Positions 46,913-57,174 are shown, numbered from the stretch's first letter. The stretch is DNA of 64,000 nucleotides from Saccharothrix violaceirubra (GCF_014203755.1 NZ_JACHJS010000001.1:2294001-2358000), one strand, 5' to 3'. The notes: a model not told the origin generated them from the sequence alone. Made by a program: numbers and translations.

Positions 46913-47950
46913 ATGTCCGACCGCGATCCCCTGCCACCGGAGGAACCATCCGGTCGACCATGGCAGACCTCCGGCCCGGTGGCCGAGGCGGACGTCGTGG
47001 CACTGCGGGACTTCACCCACGACCTGCGGGCCCTGGACCACCGGTACGGCGGTCTGAGGTCGTGCGCCGAGGTGACCGACCGACTCCCGTCGGCGCTGGC
47101 CCTGCTGTCCAGACCCGCGCACGACCGGATCGTCGTGCCACTGCGCACCGCGGTCGCCGACCTGTTCAACCTGGTCGCCTGGACCAGCTTCGACGTCGGC
47201 CGGGTCGGCGATTCGCTGGCGCACTTCGGGACAGCGTTGAAGCTGGCGTCCTCGATCGGCCACGACGCGCTCATGGCCAACATCTACTACCGCCTCGGCC
47301 GGGTGTGGCTGCACCACAACGCCCCCGGGCCCGCGCTGGCCGAGTTCCGGCTCGGCGAACGCGCGGCCCGCCGCGCCGGCTCGGCGCTCGCGCTGGCCGT
47401 GGTGAACGTGAACCAGGCATGGGCGTACGCGCACATGGGAATGGAGCACGAAGCCTTGGCGCTGTTGTCCGACGTGCCGACGACGTTCGCCCACGCGCAA
47501 GGGGAACCGGTGTCGGATTGGGCGGCGTTCTTCACACCCGCGGACCTGTCGGGCATGACCGGAGTGATCCACACCCAGCTCGGGCAGTCGGTCGATCCCC
47601 GCTTCGTCGAGCTCGCGGTGCCCGCGCTGGACTCCGCGTGGGAGTCTTACCCGGCGGAGATGGTGCGCAGTCGTGCGTTCTGCCTGGTGGCGCTCGCGAC
47701 CTGCCACTTGCTCGACGACCAGGTCGACACCGCGATCGAGCTGGGCGGCCGGGCGGTTGCCCTCTGCGAGGGTTTGGAGTCCGCCCGCGTGGTCGAGCGA
47801 CTGCGACCGTTGCGCAACGAGGCGCTACGCCGGCGGAACCGGACCGATGCCGCTGCGCTCGTGGAGCGCATCGGACGGCTTCGCGCCGTGGTGGTCGGGC
47901 TGCCGAGACCACCCGCCGGGCCCTGGATACGCACCAGACCCCGGCGGTGA
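46913..47950 (+). CDS. TPR-type protein, resembling a regulator without its HTH domain
   Basis: A 345-residue helical protein. DLRALDHRYGGLRSCAEVTDRL begins the segment that, in actinomycete XRE/TPR regulators, follows the DNA-binding domain. Repeated helix pairs follow: VGRVGDSLAHFGTALKLASSIGHDALMANIYYRLGRV, APGPALAEFRLGERAARRAGSALALAVVNVNQAWAYAHMGMEHEALALL, and AIELGGRAVALCEGLESARVVERLRPL. No HTH is present in the first 40 residues. It could bind the neighbouring sigma-like or ANTAR proteins (inference). ATG 46913 is the first good start; no strong ribosome site. Confidence 0.8.
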   Translation: MSDRDPLPPEEPSGRPWQTSGPVAEADVVALRDFTHDLRALDHRYGGLRSCAEVTDRLPSALALLSRPAHDRIVVPLRTAVADLFNLVAWTSFDVGRVGDSLAHFGTALKLASSIGHDALMANIYYRLGRVWLHHNAPGPALAEFRLGERAARRAGSALALAVVNVNQAWAYAHMGMEHEALALLSDVPTTFAHAQGEPVSDWAAFFTPADLSGMTGVIHTQLGQSVDPRFVELAVPALDSAWESYPAEMVRSRAFCLVALATCHLLDDQVDTAIELGGRAVALCEGLESARVVERLRPLRNEALRRRNRTDAAALVERIGRLRAVVVGLPRPPAGPWIRTRPRR

Positions 47951-48023
47951 CCGGGCCGGTCCACCACTCGCGACGCCGCATGCCGTCCCCCGGCGGGGCA
48001 CCGCGCACCCGAGAGAAGGACCG

Positions 48024-48767
48024 ATGGACCACGACCTGGCGCAGGACACCTTCATCATGCTCGCCGACACCCTGGCGGCCGATTTCGACACCACCGTCGT
48101 GCTCGGACTGCTGGCCGAACGCTGTCGGGACCTGTTCGACGTCGCGGCGTGCGGACTCCTCCTGGCCGACGAGAACAACGACGCCGTCGACCTCGCCGCG
48201 GCGTCCGATCGGGACGCGCGCACACTGGAACAACTCCAACTCACCACCTGCCAGGGGCCGGCGCTCGACTGCTTCCGGGCCGGCAGCGTCGTGGTGTGCC
48301 ACGACCTGGTGGACGCGTGGCAGCGGTGGCCGAGGTTCGCGCCCGTCGCCGTGGCCGACGGCTTCCGCGGCGCACACGTGCTGCCGTTGCGCCTGCGCGA
48401 CCAGGTGCTCGGCACCCTGGGTCTGTACACGATGGTGCCCGGACCGCTGGAGCGGCGGGTGCTGGCCCTCGGGCAGGGGCTGGCCGACATGGCCGCGATC
48501 GGCCTGGTGAACTGGCGCATCCTGCGCGGGTACGAGACGACCGCCCGACAACTGCGGACCGCCCTCGACAGCCGCATCCTGATCGAGCAGGCCAAGGGCG
48601 TCCTCGCCGAACGGATGCGGATCGACGTCGACGCGGCGTTCGCGATCCTGCGCGCCCACGCCCGTGCCACCAACCGCAAGCTGGTGGACGCCGCGGCCGG
48701 CGTCGTCGACGGTTCCCTGCCCCTGCTCGGCGCCGTCGTCGAGCGGCGGGGGAACGACCCGTCCTGA
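48024..48767 (+). CDS. GAF-ANTAR protein 3
   Basis: A 247-residue protein. The GAF domain is at about 10-165 (FDTTVVLGLLAERCRDLFDVAACGLLLADENND, LPLRLRDQVLGTLGLYT), and the ANTAR domain at about 180-235 (LDSRILIEQAKGVLAERMRIDVDAAFAILRAHARATNRKL). ATG 48024 has GAAGGA 5 nt upstream. It is closest to GAF-ANTAR 2. Its stop lies 2 nt before a convergent gene. Three paralogues in 4.5 kb suggest local duplication. Confidence 0.92.
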   Translation: MDHDLAQDTFIMLADTLAADFDTTVVLGLLAERCRDLFDVAACGLLLADENNDAVDLAAASDRDARTLEQLQLTTCQGPALDCFRAGSVVVCHDLVDAWQRWPRFAPVAVADGFRGAHVLPLRLRDQVLGTLGLYTMVPGPLERRVLALGQGLADMAAIGLVNWRILRGYETTARQLRTALDSRILIEQAKGVLAERMRIDVDAAFAILRAHARATNRKLVDAAAGVVDGSLPLLGAVVERRGNDPS

Positions 48768-48769
48768 CC

Positions 48770-49066
48770 TCAGGCCGGGTCGTCGCGTTCGACGGTCAGG
48801 CGGACCTTGCCGGAGTCCAGGTCGACGGGACCGCGCGGCGGCGCGCCGTCCTCCTCGTCGTCGCGCAGCATCAGCGACATGCGGCGGTGGTCGATCTCCT
48901 GCTGCTTGGTCGCCTGGAAGATCAGCGTGAACTCGTCCATCGCCACCGACGACAGGACCGGGTGGCCCTTGCGCCGCCGCGCCCACTTCCACACCCGCTC
49001 GGCCACGGCGAACACGACCAGCCCGATCGCCAGGCCGGGGATCGTCATCGCGACGAGGAAACCCAT
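48770..49066 (-). CDS. Small membrane-anchored protein (possible DUF6191)
   Basis: A 98-residue protein. One N-terminal helix (LVAMTIPGLAIGLVVFAVAERVW) is followed by a basic stretch KWARRRKGHP and an acidic soluble tail with FTLIFQATKQQEIDHRRMSLMLRDDEED. I recall this pattern as DUF6191 of actinomycetes, function unknown. ATG 49066 has GGGAG 8 nt upstream. It begins 22 nt inside the end of the Nudix gene, so translation is probably coupled. Confidence 0.78.
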   Translation of the reverse strand: MGFLVAMTIPGLAIGLVVFAVAERVWKWARRRKGHPVLSSVAMDEFTLIFQATKQQEIDHRRMSLMLRDDEEDGAPPRGPVDLDSGKVRLTVERDDPA

Positions 49067-49563
49067 CGGAACCACTCCCGGATCAACGCCCGGCCGTCCG
49101 GTACCACCGGCCAGTCCGGGTCCTCCACCCGTGCGCGCACCTCGTCGACGGTCAGCCACCCGCCCCACGCGACTTCCTCGGGCTGGAGGGTGAACGGACC
49201 GTCGGTGCGCACGACGTAAACGCTCGCGAAGTAGCGGATGGTTCCGTCCACGAAGGAATTCGTGAACAGCGGCACGGGTACCTCCCGCACGCCCAGCTCC
49301 TCGGCGAGTTCGCGTCGGGCGCACTCGTCCGGGGTCTCGCCGGCGGCCACCACGCCGCCGCACATGGGGTCGTAGAGGCCCGGGTAGACGTCCTTCGTGT
49401 CGGTGCGCCGGTGCACGAAGATCCGCCGGCCGTCCCGGGACAGCACGACGATCGCCGCGCACGCGTGCCACAGTCCCTCCGCGCGGACCCTGGCCCGCGA
49501 CGCCGACCCGGCCGGGGTCCCGTCGGGGCCGAACAGCGCCACGTCCTCGCCGGTGTCTCCCAC
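49045..49563 (-). CDS. Nudix hydrolase
   Basis: A 172-residue protein. The Nudix box GGVVAAGETPDECARRELAEELGV matches G-x5-E-x7-R-E-U-x-E-E-x-G-U. RIFVHRRTDTKDVYPGLYDPMCGG just before it is the pattern of the isopentenyl-diphosphate isomerase-like and YfcD-like Nudix group, so IDI-related or a pyrophosphohydrolase. Substrate not settled. GTG 49563 has GAGGAGG 8 nt upstream. It diverges from the FtsX-type permease across 104 bp. Confidence 0.9.
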   Translation of the reverse strand: MGDTGEDVALFGPDGTPAGSASRARVRAEGLWHACAAIVVLSRDGRRIFVHRRTDTKDVYPGLYDPMCGGVVAAGETPDECARRELAEELGVREVPVPLFTNSFVDGTIRYFASVYVVRTDGPFTLQPEEVAWGGWLTVDEVRARVEDPDWPVVPDGRALIREWFRWVSSSR

Positions 49564-49667
49564 GGGGAGATCCTCCTCAGGTCGTACCCGCGGTGCTACC
49601 GCGGGGCGACGACCGCCGACGACCGCGCTCCCTAACTTCGGTGACCTCGTAGTCATCAGGAGGAGTC

Positions 49668-52136
49668 GTGCCCACATCCCTGCGGCTCGCGGTCGCCGAG
49701 TTCCGCGAGCGCCCCGGACGTTCGGTCCTGCCCGGGGTCGCCCTGGTCGTCGGCGTCGCCTGTCTGTCGGCGGCGCTGATGCTCAGCGACGCCATGGTCT
49801 CGGCGACCGCGCGGGGCGCCTCGACCGTGCCCGCCGGGGTGTCGACGGTGGTACGGCCGACATCCGACGGGGAGGTCGCCCTGGACGCCGCGGTCCTCGA
49901 CCGGGTCGTCGCGGTGCCCGGCGTGCGCGACGTCGTCCCCGTGCGGCAGGTGCGGGCCGACCTGTTGCTCGACGGTGGCCGGGCCGGTGCCGGCCGGGCG
50001 GTCGCGGAGATCGAGTCCACGCGCGAGGACCTGCGCCGGGTCCCGATCGGCGAGGGCCGCGCACCCGGCGCGGACGGCGAGATCGCCGTCGACCGGGTCA
50101 CCGCCTACCGCCACGGGCTGGCGCCGGGCGCGTCGGTGCGGGTGGCCGACGCCGAGGGGCGGCCGATCGACGTGGTCGTGCGGGGCGTGACCGTGCGCGG
50201 CGGCTTCGGGAACGAGCCGCTGATCGTGGTCGGCGAGGAGTTGGCCGCCAAGCTCGGCGGCCGGCCGGAGATCACGGCGCTGTACGTCTTCGGCGGGGAC
50301 CGGGCGGCGGTCTCGGCGGCGGCCGGCGCGGGCATGCGGGCGCAGGCGGCGGCGGTCGTGTCCGCCGAGCGGCCCGGCAACGAGCTGATGATCGTGCTGC
50401 TGCCGTTCAGCATCCTGGCGTTGGCGACGTCGGTGTTCGTCGCCTCGGCGACCTACCGGGCGGTCTACCTCCAGCGGCAGCGGCACACCGCGCTGCTGCG
50501 CTGCCTCGGCGCGCACCGGGGGCCGCTGGTGTGGGCGAACCTGATCGAGGCCGTCCTGACCGGCGCGGTCGCCGGTGCCCTCGGCGGCGTGGCGGGCGGC
50601 AGCGTCGGGTGGCTGCTGGCCCGGCTGTTCGACGCCGCCGGGCTGTCGGAGGTGCTCGGCGCGGTGCGGCTGGACCCGCCGTTGCTGCCGACGGCCGGGC
50701 AGTTCGCGCTCGGTGTCGGCGTGGCGGCGGTGCTGAGCGGGTTCGCCGCGGTACGTCCGTCGTTCGCGGCGGTGCGGGTGGCGCCGCTGGCGGCCCTGCG
50801 CACGTCCGAGGGGCAGACGCCCGACCGTGCGGTGGTGCGGCGGCGGTACGTGTTCGGCGTCGTGGTCGTGGGGTTCGCGGCGGCGCTCGCGGCCCTCGGC
50901 CTGATGGCCGGTGGGATCGGCGCGGTCTTCCTGGTGCTCTTCTCCTGCATCGCGGCCGTCGGCGGGTTGTTCGGGGTGCTCGGGCCGGTGGTGGTGCCCG
51001 CGCTCGGACGGGTGTTCGGCGTACTGGCCGGCCGGATCGGCGGCGCGCAGTGGCGCCTCGCGGCGGCCGAGGTGCGGCGGGTGCCGCAGCGGTCGGCGTC
51101 GGTGGCCATGCCGCTGCTGCTCGCGGCGGCGATGGTGACCTTCTTCGCCGTGACGGTGGGTGCCGTGCGGACGGTGGAGGACAAGTTCGAGGACGAGCCC
51201 CGACCCGACGCCGTCGTGGTGGACGCCGGGCACCGGGTGGTCGACGCGGGCACCGTCGCGGCGGTGGACCGGCCCGAGGTGCGGTCGAGTCTGGTCGTGC
51301 ACACCGCCGAGGGGAGCCGGCAGGTGCGGGGCGAGCCCGCGCCCTACCAGGTGCTGGGCGCGGACCCGGAGCGGCTGCGGGCGTGGCTGGCCGACCGGGG
51401 GACCGCGGTGCCCGGGTTCGGCGCCGGGTCGGTGCTGCTCTCGGAGTGGCTGGTCGAGGAGTTCGGCGCGCGGGTCGGGCAGCCCGTGACGCTCGACGGG
51501 GTGCCGGGCGGACCGGTGACCGGCACGTTCACCGGGACCATCCCGTTCGAGCTGCTCGACGGCGCCAACGCCGTGGTCGGCGCCACCGGGTTCGCGCCCG
51601 CGTCCAAGGTGCTGGTCACCCTGCGGGACGGCGCAGACCCGGCCGCCTTCCGGGCCGGGGTGCTCGACGCGCTGGGGTCGGCGCCGACCGTGCTCGTCCG
51701 GACCAGGGCCGACGTGACCGCGGAGAACCAGCGCATGATCGACATCGGCATCACCACGATGATGGTGCTGCTCGGCCTGTCGGTCGCCGTGGCGGTCACC
51801 GGCATCGGCACCGCGTTGACGATCTCCGTGCAGGAGCGGCGCAAGGAACTCGCGCTGCGGCGGGCGCTCGGGGTGACCAGGGGCGGGATCAAGCTCGGCG
51901 TGGTCGCCGAGGCCGTGCTGCTGTCGCTGGTCGGGGTGGTCGGCGGCGGGGTGTTCGGGTTCGCCTACGCCGAACTGACGCTGATGAGCCTCGGTGTGTT
52001 CGCCGTACCGTCGGTCGCGCTCGTCCCGCTGCTGGTCGGCGGGGTCGGCGTGGTGGTGCTGGCCGTGCTCTCGGCGTTCGGCCCGGCGAGCGGGGCGTCG
52101 CGCATCCGGCCCGCGGCGGGCCTGGCCTCGGGGTGA
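49668..52136 (+). CDS. FtsX/MacB-type ABC permease without adjacent ATPase
   Basis: An 822-residue membrane protein with two FtsX modules. TM1 is at about 18-40, a large extracytoplasmic domain at about 45-235, then three helices ([19 protein letters not shown]..., [17 protein letters not shown]). The second module has its own MacB-like periplasmic segment (about 495-690) and ends with three helices ([44 protein letters not shown]). Such permeases need a separate LolD/MacB-like ATPase, and none is in this window. GTG 49668 has AGGAGGAG 5 nt upstream. TAACTT at 49633-49638 is a possible -10. It ends 52 nt before dop. Confidence 0.92.
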   Translation: MPTSLRLAVAEFRERPGRSVLPGVALVVGVACLSAALMLSDAMVSATARGASTVPAGVSTVVRPTSDGEVALDAAVLDRVVAVPGVRDVVPVRQVRADLLLDGGRAGAGRAVAEIESTREDLRRVPIGEGRAPGADGEIAVDRVTAYRHGLAPGASVRVADAEGRPIDVVVRGVTVRGGFGNEPLIVVGEELAAKLGGRPEITALYVFGGDRAAVSAAAGAGMRAQAAAVVSAERPGNELMIVLLPFSILALATSVFVASATYRAVYLQRQRHTALLRCLGAHRGPLVWANLIEAVLTGAVAGALGGVAGGSVGWLLARLFDAAGLSEVLGAVRLDPPLLPTAGQFALGVGVAAVLSGFAAVRPSFAAVRVAPLAALRTSEGQTPDRAVVRRRYVFGVVVVGFAAALAALGLMAGGIGAVFLVLFSCIAAVGGLFGVLGPVVVPALGRVFGVLAGRIGGAQWRLAAAEVRRVPQRSASVAMPLLLAAAMVTFFAVTVGAVRTVEDKFEDEPRPDAVVVDAGHRVVDAGTVAAVDRPEVRSSLVVHTAEGSRQVRGEPAPYQVLGADPERLRAWLADRGTAVPGFGAGSVLLSEWLVEEFGARVGQPVTLDGVPGGPVTGTFTGTIPFELLDGANAVVGATGFAPASKVLVTLRDGADPAAFRAGVLDALGSAPTVLVRTRADVTAENQRMIDIGITTMMVLLGLSVAVAVTGIGTALTISVQERRKELALRRALGVTRGGIKLGVVAEAVLLSLVGVVGGGVFGFAYAELTLMSLGVFAVPSVALVPLLVGGVGVVVLAVLSAFGPASGASRIRPAAGLASG

Positions 52137-52158
52137 AACGGGCGCGGATCGGCACGGG

Positions 52159-52181
52159 TTGTCGGGGTCAGGTCCTAAGCT
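52159..52181 (+). promoter_or_regulatory. PafBC/RecA-NDp-type leaderless promoter of dop
   Basis: TTGTCGGGG (8 of 9 to TTGTCRGTG), 8 nt, TAAGCT (52176-52181). The -10 ends 7 nt before ATG 52189, so +1 coincides with the start codon. Confidence 0.65.
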
Positions 52182-52188
52182 GCCAGGT

Positions 52189-53685
52189 ATGCGGAGGATC
52201 ATGGGAACCGAGGTCGAGTACGGCATCGCGGTGCCGGGTGACGCGACGGCCAATCCGGTGCTCACTTCGACACAGGTGGTGCTCGCGTACGCCGCCGCGG
52301 CCGACATCCCGCGCGCCCGGCGGGCCCGTTGGGACTACGAGGTCGAGTCGCCGTTGCGGGACGCGCGCGGGTTCGACCTCGGGCACCCGGGCGGCCACCC
52401 GGGCGGCGACGGGGACGTCGAGGACCTCGGCGCGGCCAACGTCATCCTCACCAACGGCGCCCGGCTCTATGTCGACCACGCCCACCCCGAGTACTCCGCG
52501 CCCGAGGTCACCAACGCCCGTGACGCGGTGATCTGGGACAAGGCGGGTGAGCGGGTGATGGAGGAGGCCGCCCTGCGCGCCGCCACCGTGCCCGGCCAGC
52601 CCCGCCTCCAGCTCTACAAGAACAACGTGGACGGCAAGGGCGCCAGCTACGGCACCCACGAGAACTACCTCATGAAGCGCGCCACGCCGTTCACCGCGGT
52701 GATCGCCGGGCTGACGCCGTTCTTCGTCTCGCGGCAGGTCGTCACCGGTTCCGGCCGGGTCGGCATCGGGCCGGCGGGCGAGGAGGCCGGGTTCCAGCTG
52801 TCCCAGCGGTCGGACTACATCGAGGTCGAGGTCGGCCTGGAGACCACGCTCAAGCGCGGGATCATCAACACCCGCGACGAGCCGCACGCCGACGCGGACA
52901 AGTACCGCCGGTTGCACGTGATCATCGGCGACGCCAACCTCGCCGAGTACTCCACCTACCTCAAGGTCGGCACGACCTCGCTGGTCCTCGACATGATCGA
53001 GGCCGGCCTGCGCTTCGACGACCTGCGGCTGCTCGAACCCGTCCGGTCCGTGCACCGGATCAGCCACGACCCGACCCTCAAGACCCGGGTCGAGCTGGCC
53101 GGCGGTCGGAAGTTCACCGGGCTCGACCTCCAGTACGCCTACTACGAGCGGGCCGCCGAGTTCGTCGACCGGGAGGGCGTCGGCGACCGGGAGGTGCTGC
53201 GCGTCTGGGGCGAGGTGCTCGACGCCCTGTCCCGCGACCCGCAGGAGTGCGCCGACCGGCTCGACTGGGTCGCCAAGCTGCGCCTGCTGGAGGGCTACCG
53301 GGCCCGGGACGGGCTGGCGTGGGGCTCGCCGCGGCTGTCCCTGGTCGACCTCCAGTACTCCGACGTCCGCCTCGACAAGGGCCTGTACAACCGGCTCGTC
53401 GCGCGCGGCTCCATGAAGCGGCTGGTGAGCGAGGAGGAGGTGCGCGCCGCGATCCTGGCCCCGCCGGAGGACACCCGCGCCTACTTCCGCGGCCGGTGCC
53501 TGGAGCGGTACCCCGCCGCGGTGGCCGCCGCGTCGTGGGACTCGGTGATCTTCGACCTGGGCCGCGAGTCGCTCGTGCGCATCCCGACGCTCGAACCGCT
53601 GCGCGGGACGAAGGCGCACGTCGGAGCCCTGCTCGAAGCCTCCGACACGGCCGAGCAGCTCGTCGAGGCGCTCACCAGGGGCTGA
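52189..53685 (+). CDS. dop: Deamidase/depupylase of Pup (Dop)
   Basis: A 498-residue enzyme of the glutamine-synthetase-like Dop/PafA family. It converts the C-terminal Gln of Pup to Glu and cleaves Pup from tagged proteins with ATP as cofactor. [10 protein letters not shown] carries the metal Glu residues. Asp96 in [12 protein letters not shown] is the equivalent of the catalytic Asp95. The Dop-specific loop is about 40-80 ([16 protein letters not shown]...[12 protein letters not shown]), which PafA lacks. [18 protein letters not shown] and NTRDEPHAD are shared. ATG 52189 is supported by the leaderless promoter. ATG 52201 is less likely because it removes MRRI. Confidence 0.97.
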   Translation: MRRIMGTEVEYGIAVPGDATANPVLTSTQVVLAYAAAADIPRARRARWDYEVESPLRDARGFDLGHPGGHPGGDGDVEDLGAANVILTNGARLYVDHAHPEYSAPEVTNARDAVIWDKAGERVMEEAALRAATVPGQPRLQLYKNNVDGKGASYGTHENYLMKRATPFTAVIAGLTPFFVSRQVVTGSGRVGIGPAGEEAGFQLSQRSDYIEVEVGLETTLKRGIINTRDEPHADADKYRRLHVIIGDANLAEYSTYLKVGTTSLVLDMIEAGLRFDDLRLLEPVRSVHRISHDPTLKTRVELAGGRKFTGLDLQYAYYERAAEFVDREGVGDREVLRVWGEVLDALSRDPQECADRLDWVAKLRLLEGYRARDGLAWGSPRLSLVDLQYSDVRLDKGLYNRLVARGSMKRLVSEEEVRAAILAPPEDTRAYFRGRCLERYPAAVAAASWDSVIFDLGRESLVRIPTLEPLRGTKAHVGALLEASDTAEQLVEALTRG

Positions 53686-53771
53686 TCGACGCACCCCGGA
53701 CGGAAGGCGCTTTTCCGGCTTCCGGATGGGTAATGTTGCAGTGCAGGACCCGTGAAGACCGGGAGGTCGAG

Positions 53772-53963
53772 ATGGCCCAGGAACAGGTTCAGCGCCAAGG
53801 CGGCGGTGACGGCGACGACAACGGCGACGGCGCGGCGGCGGGTCAGGAACGCCGGGAGAAGCTCGGCGAGGACGTCGACGCCATCCTCGACGAGATCGAC
53901 GACGTGCTGGAAGAGAACGCCGAGGACTTCGTCCGCGCCTACGTGCAAAAGGGCGGCCAGTAG
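53772..53963 (+). CDS. pup: Prokaryotic ubiquitin-like protein Pup
   Basis: A 63-residue disordered modifier. It has an acidic Asp/Gly-rich N-terminus, the helix-forming Mpa-binding part ([27 protein letters not shown]) and the C-terminal GGQ. Ending in Gln, it must be deamidated by Dop before PafA can ligate it. ATG 53772 has GGGAGG 6-7 nt upstream. It sits 86 nt after dop. TAATGT at 53731-53736 is a possible own -10. Confidence 0.97.
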   Translation: MAQEQVQRQGGGDGDDNGDGAAAGQERREKLGEDVDAILDEIDDVLEENAEDFVRAYVQKGGQ

Positions 53964-54015
53964 GCGGACGGTCGACGTCAGGCGGACACCGGCGGACAAG
54001 GGAGAAACACCGCGT

Positions 54016-54849
54016 ATGGACCACAGCTCGACCGGGCGCTACCCGGCCGCGTCGCTGCCCCCGGCCTACCTCAGGCCGGGGTCGTCGTCGTTCACCGACT
54101 TCCTCCGCGCCCAGGCGCCCGAACTGCTGCCCTCGAACCGGAGTTTTCCCGAGGGCGCGGTCCAGGTGCCGCACGGCACCACCATCGTCGCCCTGACCTA
54201 CCAGGGCGGCGTCGTGATCGCCGGCGACCGCCGCGCGACCACGGGCAACGTCATCGCCCAGCGTGACATGAAGAAGGTCTTCATCACCGACGACCACTCG
54301 GCCGTCGGCATCGCCGGTACCGCGGGCCTCGCCCTGGAGATCGTCCGCCTCTACGCGGTCGAGCTGCGGCACTACGAGAAGATCGAGGGTGTGTCGCTGT
54401 CGCTGGACGGCAAGGCCAACCGGCTCTCGGCGATGATCAAGGGCAACCTCGACGCCGCGCTCGCGGGCCTGGCCGTGGTCCCGCTGCTCGCCGGCTACGA
54501 CGTCGACGCGCCCGACCCCGACCGCGCGGGCCGGATCGTCTCCTACGACGTCACCGGCGGCCGGTACGAGGACACGCAGGGCTACCAGGCGGTCGGCTCC
54601 GGCTCGCTGTTCGCCAAGTCCGCGCTCAAGAAGCTCTACGACCCCGACGCGGACCAGGACACGGCCGTGCGCACCGCCGTCGAGGCGCTCTACGACGCGG
54701 CCGACGACGACTCGGCCACCGGCGGCCCCGACGTGATCCGCCGCATCTACCCGCTGGTCGTGACGATCACCGCCGAGGGGGCGGCACACCTGCCGGAGGA
54801 CCGCGCGGCCACCGTCGCCGAGGCGGTCGTCGAAGGCCGCCGGGTCTGA
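54016..54849 (+). CDS. prcB: 20S proteasome beta subunit
   Basis: A 277-residue N-terminal nucleophile hydrolase precursor. The propeptide is residues 1-54. Autoprocessing at HG/TTIVAL frees Thr55 as nucleophile. DRRAT (Asp) and the Lys in MKKVFI complete the catalytic site. [14 protein letters not shown] and [13 protein letters not shown] are signature pieces. It forms the two inner heptameric rings. ATG 54016 has GGAG about 10 nt upstream. It lies between pup and prcA as in mycobacteria. Confidence 0.97.
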   Translation: MDHSSTGRYPAASLPPAYLRPGSSSFTDFLRAQAPELLPSNRSFPEGAVQVPHGTTIVALTYQGGVVIAGDRRATTGNVIAQRDMKKVFITDDHSAVGIAGTAGLALEIVRLYAVELRHYEKIEGVSLSLDGKANRLSAMIKGNLDAALAGLAVVPLLAGYDVDAPDPDRAGRIVSYDVTGGRYEDTQGYQAVGSGSLFAKSALKKLYDPDADQDTAVRTAVEALYDAADDDSATGGPDVIRRIYPLVVTITAEGAAHLPEDRAATVAEAVVEGRRV

Positions 54850-54895
54850 GGGCGCCCGTGCCGAACCCCATCCGCACCACCCAGGAGCCGCACCC

Positions 54896-55684
54896 GTGAC
54901 GATGCCGTTGTACGCCTCACCGGAGCAGATCCTCCGCGACCGTTCCGAGTACGCCCGCAAGGGCATCGCGCGCGGGCGCAGCGTCGTCGTGCTCCGCTAC
55001 GCCGACGGCGTCCTGTTCGTCGCGGAGAACCCGTCCAGCACCCTGCACAAGGTGTCCGAGATCTACGACCGTATCGGGTTCGCCGCGGTCGGCCGCTACA
55101 GCGAGTTCGAGAACCTGCGCCAGGCGGGCATCCGGTTCGCCGACGTCCGCGGCTACCAGAACGACCCGCGCGACGTGACCGGGCGGTCGCTGGCCAACGT
55201 GTACGCGCAGACCCTCGGCTCGATCTTCACCGAGCAGATCAAGCCGCTGGAGGTGGAGATCTGCGTGGCCGAGGTGGGCGTGCGCCCCGCGGACGACACG
55301 CTCTACCGGCTGACCTACGACGGCTCGATCGTCGAGGAGCCGCAGTACTCGGTCATGGGCGGCCAGGCCGACGCGACGTCGACCGCGCTCAAGGACGCGT
55401 ACGCGGAGGGCCTCGACCTCGCCGACGCGGTCCGGGTCGCGGTGAAGGCGTTGAGCGCGGGCAGCACCAGCACCGGCAACGGCAAGGAGCTGCTCGGCTC
55501 GAACAAGCTGGAGGTGGCCGTCCTCGAACGGGACCGGCCGCGTCGGGCCTTCCGCCGCATCGGGGGCGACGCGCTGGCGTCGCTGGTGGCGCCCCCGGAA
55601 GCCGACGGGGAGGCCGCCGAGGAACCCGTGGCGGACAAGCCGGTGACGGACGTGAACCTGCCGCCCAACGACGACGAGAAGTGA
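54896..55684 (+). CDS. prcA: 20S proteasome alpha subunit
   Basis: A 262-residue outer-ring subunit. [29 protein letters not shown] is the N-terminal gate/H0 region, with the Lys of the RKGIARG segment in the pocket that receives Mpa C-termini. [26 protein letters not shown] and [17 protein letters not shown] are family motifs. The C-terminal tail (about 225-262) is acidic and variable. GTG 54896 or ATG 54902 are both possible; the first has a GGAG-like site. A strong hairpin follows, ending the dop-pup-prcB-prcA unit. Confidence 0.97.
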   Translation: MTMPLYASPEQILRDRSEYARKGIARGRSVVVLRYADGVLFVAENPSSTLHKVSEIYDRIGFAAVGRYSEFENLRQAGIRFADVRGYQNDPRDVTGRSLANVYAQTLGSIFTEQIKPLEVEICVAEVGVRPADDTLYRLTYDGSIVEEPQYSVMGGQADATSTALKDAYAEGLDLADAVRVAVKALSAGSTSTGNGKELLGSNKLEVAVLERDRPRRAFRRIGGDALASLVAPPEADGEAAEEPVADKPVTDVNLPPNDDEK

Positions 55685-55688
55685 CCGA

Positions 55689-55717
55689 AGGGCCCCGGCG
55701 GACGACGCCGGGGCCCT
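55689..55717. terminator. Bidirectional hairpin after prcA
   Basis: A perfect 12-bp stem (AGGGCCCCGGCG with complement at 55706-55717) and a 5-nt loop lie between convergent prcA and the lipid-kinase gene. Confidence 0.8.
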
Positions 55718-55731
55718 CGTCGTCGAGGGGC

Positions 55732-57174
55732 TCAGTCGCGGTAGATCGCCAGCGCCGCCGGGCGCGACACGAAGTCGAACGAGGTACCGATCGGTCCGAC
55801 CTCGCCGTCGGTCGCGATCGCCACCGGGCGGCCGAGCACGCGCACCCGCAGCCGCCGCACCTCCATGTGCCGGTAGGTGCGGCTGCGGTGCAACGACCCC
55901 AGCGCCGCGCCGACGAAGAACCGCAGCCGGGACAGCCGGGTGTCCGCCCGGATGAAGCGCACGTCCATCACGCCCGCGTCCAGCGCCGGGCGCACGGTCG
56001 GCGCGAACCCCTTGGGCCGGTACGGGCCGTTGCCCACGAACAGCATCCACACCAGGTGCGGTTCGTCGTTCAACTCCACCCGCAGCGGTTTCGCCGACCG
56101 CAGCACGCGGCCCAGTGCGATCGCCGCCGCCGGCCACTTGCCCCACCGGTTCCGCAACCGCTCGCGCAGCCGCACCATGTCCGGGTAGCCGCCCAGGCTC
56201 GCGGTGTTGACGAACCAGCGCGGGTCGGCGCCGTCCACCGACACGGTGGACAGGTCCACCAGCACGCCGTTGCCCTCGCCCACCGCGTGCGCGGTGTCGG
56301 CCAGGTCGAGGATGCCCACGTCCCGGGCGAAGTGGTTGAGCGTCCCGGCCGGGATCAGCACCAGCGGCAACCGGTGCTCGGCGGCCAGGGCGGACACCGC
56401 GGCCACCGACCCGTCCCCGCCCGCCACGCCGAGCGCGCGCGGCGAGTGGTCGGTCATGACCGTGTCCAGGTCGGCGATGTCCACGACCACGGCCTTGGGC
56501 AACTCCTCGCGGATCCGGTCGGCCGGGCTCGCGCCACCCGGAAGGGGTCCGCCCAGCCCCGAACCGGGGTTGACCACGACGACGAGCCCCTCGCCCTCCT
56601 CCAACGCCTCCAGGTGCGCGTGCTCCCGGGCCGACGCGGCGTCCTCGCGCCCGGCCGGCCACCAGCGCCTGGTCAGCAGGCCCGCGCCCACCCCCGCCAA
56701 CGCGCCGACCGCCACGTCCGACGGCCAGTGCACGCCGGTGTGCACGCGCGAGTACGCCACCGCCGCCGCGATCGGCGCGATCACCAGCGCGGTCGCGGGC
56801 GACTCCAGCGCGATCGCCGTGGTGAACGCCGCCGCCGACGCCGCGTGCCCGGACGGGAACGACGACGACGTGGGCCGCTTGGCCAGCCGACGGGGCAGGT
56901 CGAGCAGCTCGGCGGCCGGTCGGCGGCGGGGGAACAGCGTCTTGCCCACGAGGTTCGCCCCGGCGCTGGCACCGGCGATCGCCGCGACCCCGCGCAGCGC
57001 CGCCCGGCGTGGCCGGCCCTTGCGCGCGGCGAGCAGCGCGGCGACGGCGAACCACAGCACGCTGTGGTTCGCGGCCTTGGACAGCCGCTTCATCCCCTCG
57101 TCGAGACCGGTGGGTCGGATCGCGGCCGAGCGCCGCATCAGGGCCTGGTCGAGTCGGTTCACCCGTCGGAGCAC
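55732..57174 (-). CDS. Bifunctional PAP2 phosphatase/diacylglycerol-kinase-like protein
   Basis: A 480-residue fusion. The N-terminal PAP2 domain (about 20-180) has KTLFPRRRPA (KxxxxxxRP), PSGHA and SRVHTGVHWPSD (SRxxxxxHxxxD), embedded in helices. The C-terminal lipid-kinase domain (about 195-480) has VVVNPGSG, GVAGGDGSVAAVSALAA (GGDGT-like, here with Ser in place of Thr) and IPAGTLNHFARDVGI. It probably interconverts phosphatidate and diacylglycerol or acts on isoprenoid lipids. GTG 57174 is supported by TAACGT ending 7 nt upstream. It sits between prcA and pafA, facing the other way. Confidence 0.93.
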   Translation of the reverse strand: MLRRVNRLDQALMRRSAAIRPTGLDEGMKRLSKAANHSVLWFAVAALLAARKGRPRRAALRGVAAIAGASAGANLVGKTLFPRRRPAAELLDLPRRLAKRPTSSSFPSGHAASAAAFTTAIALESPATALVIAPIAAAVAYSRVHTGVHWPSDVAVGALAGVGAGLLTRRWWPAGREDAASAREHAHLEALEEGEGLVVVVNPGSGLGGPLPGGASPADRIREELPKAVVVDIADLDTVMTDHSPRALGVAGGDGSVAAVSALAAEHRLPLVLIPAGTLNHFARDVGILDLADTAHAVGEGNGVLVDLSTVSVDGADPRWFVNTASLGGYPDMVRLRERLRNRWGKWPAAAIALGRVLRSAKPLRVELNDEPHLVWMLFVGNGPYRPKGFAPTVRPALDAGVMDVRFIRADTRLSRLRFFVGAALGSLHRSRTYRHMEVRRLRVRVLGRPVAIATDGEVGPIGTSFDFVSRPAALAIYRD

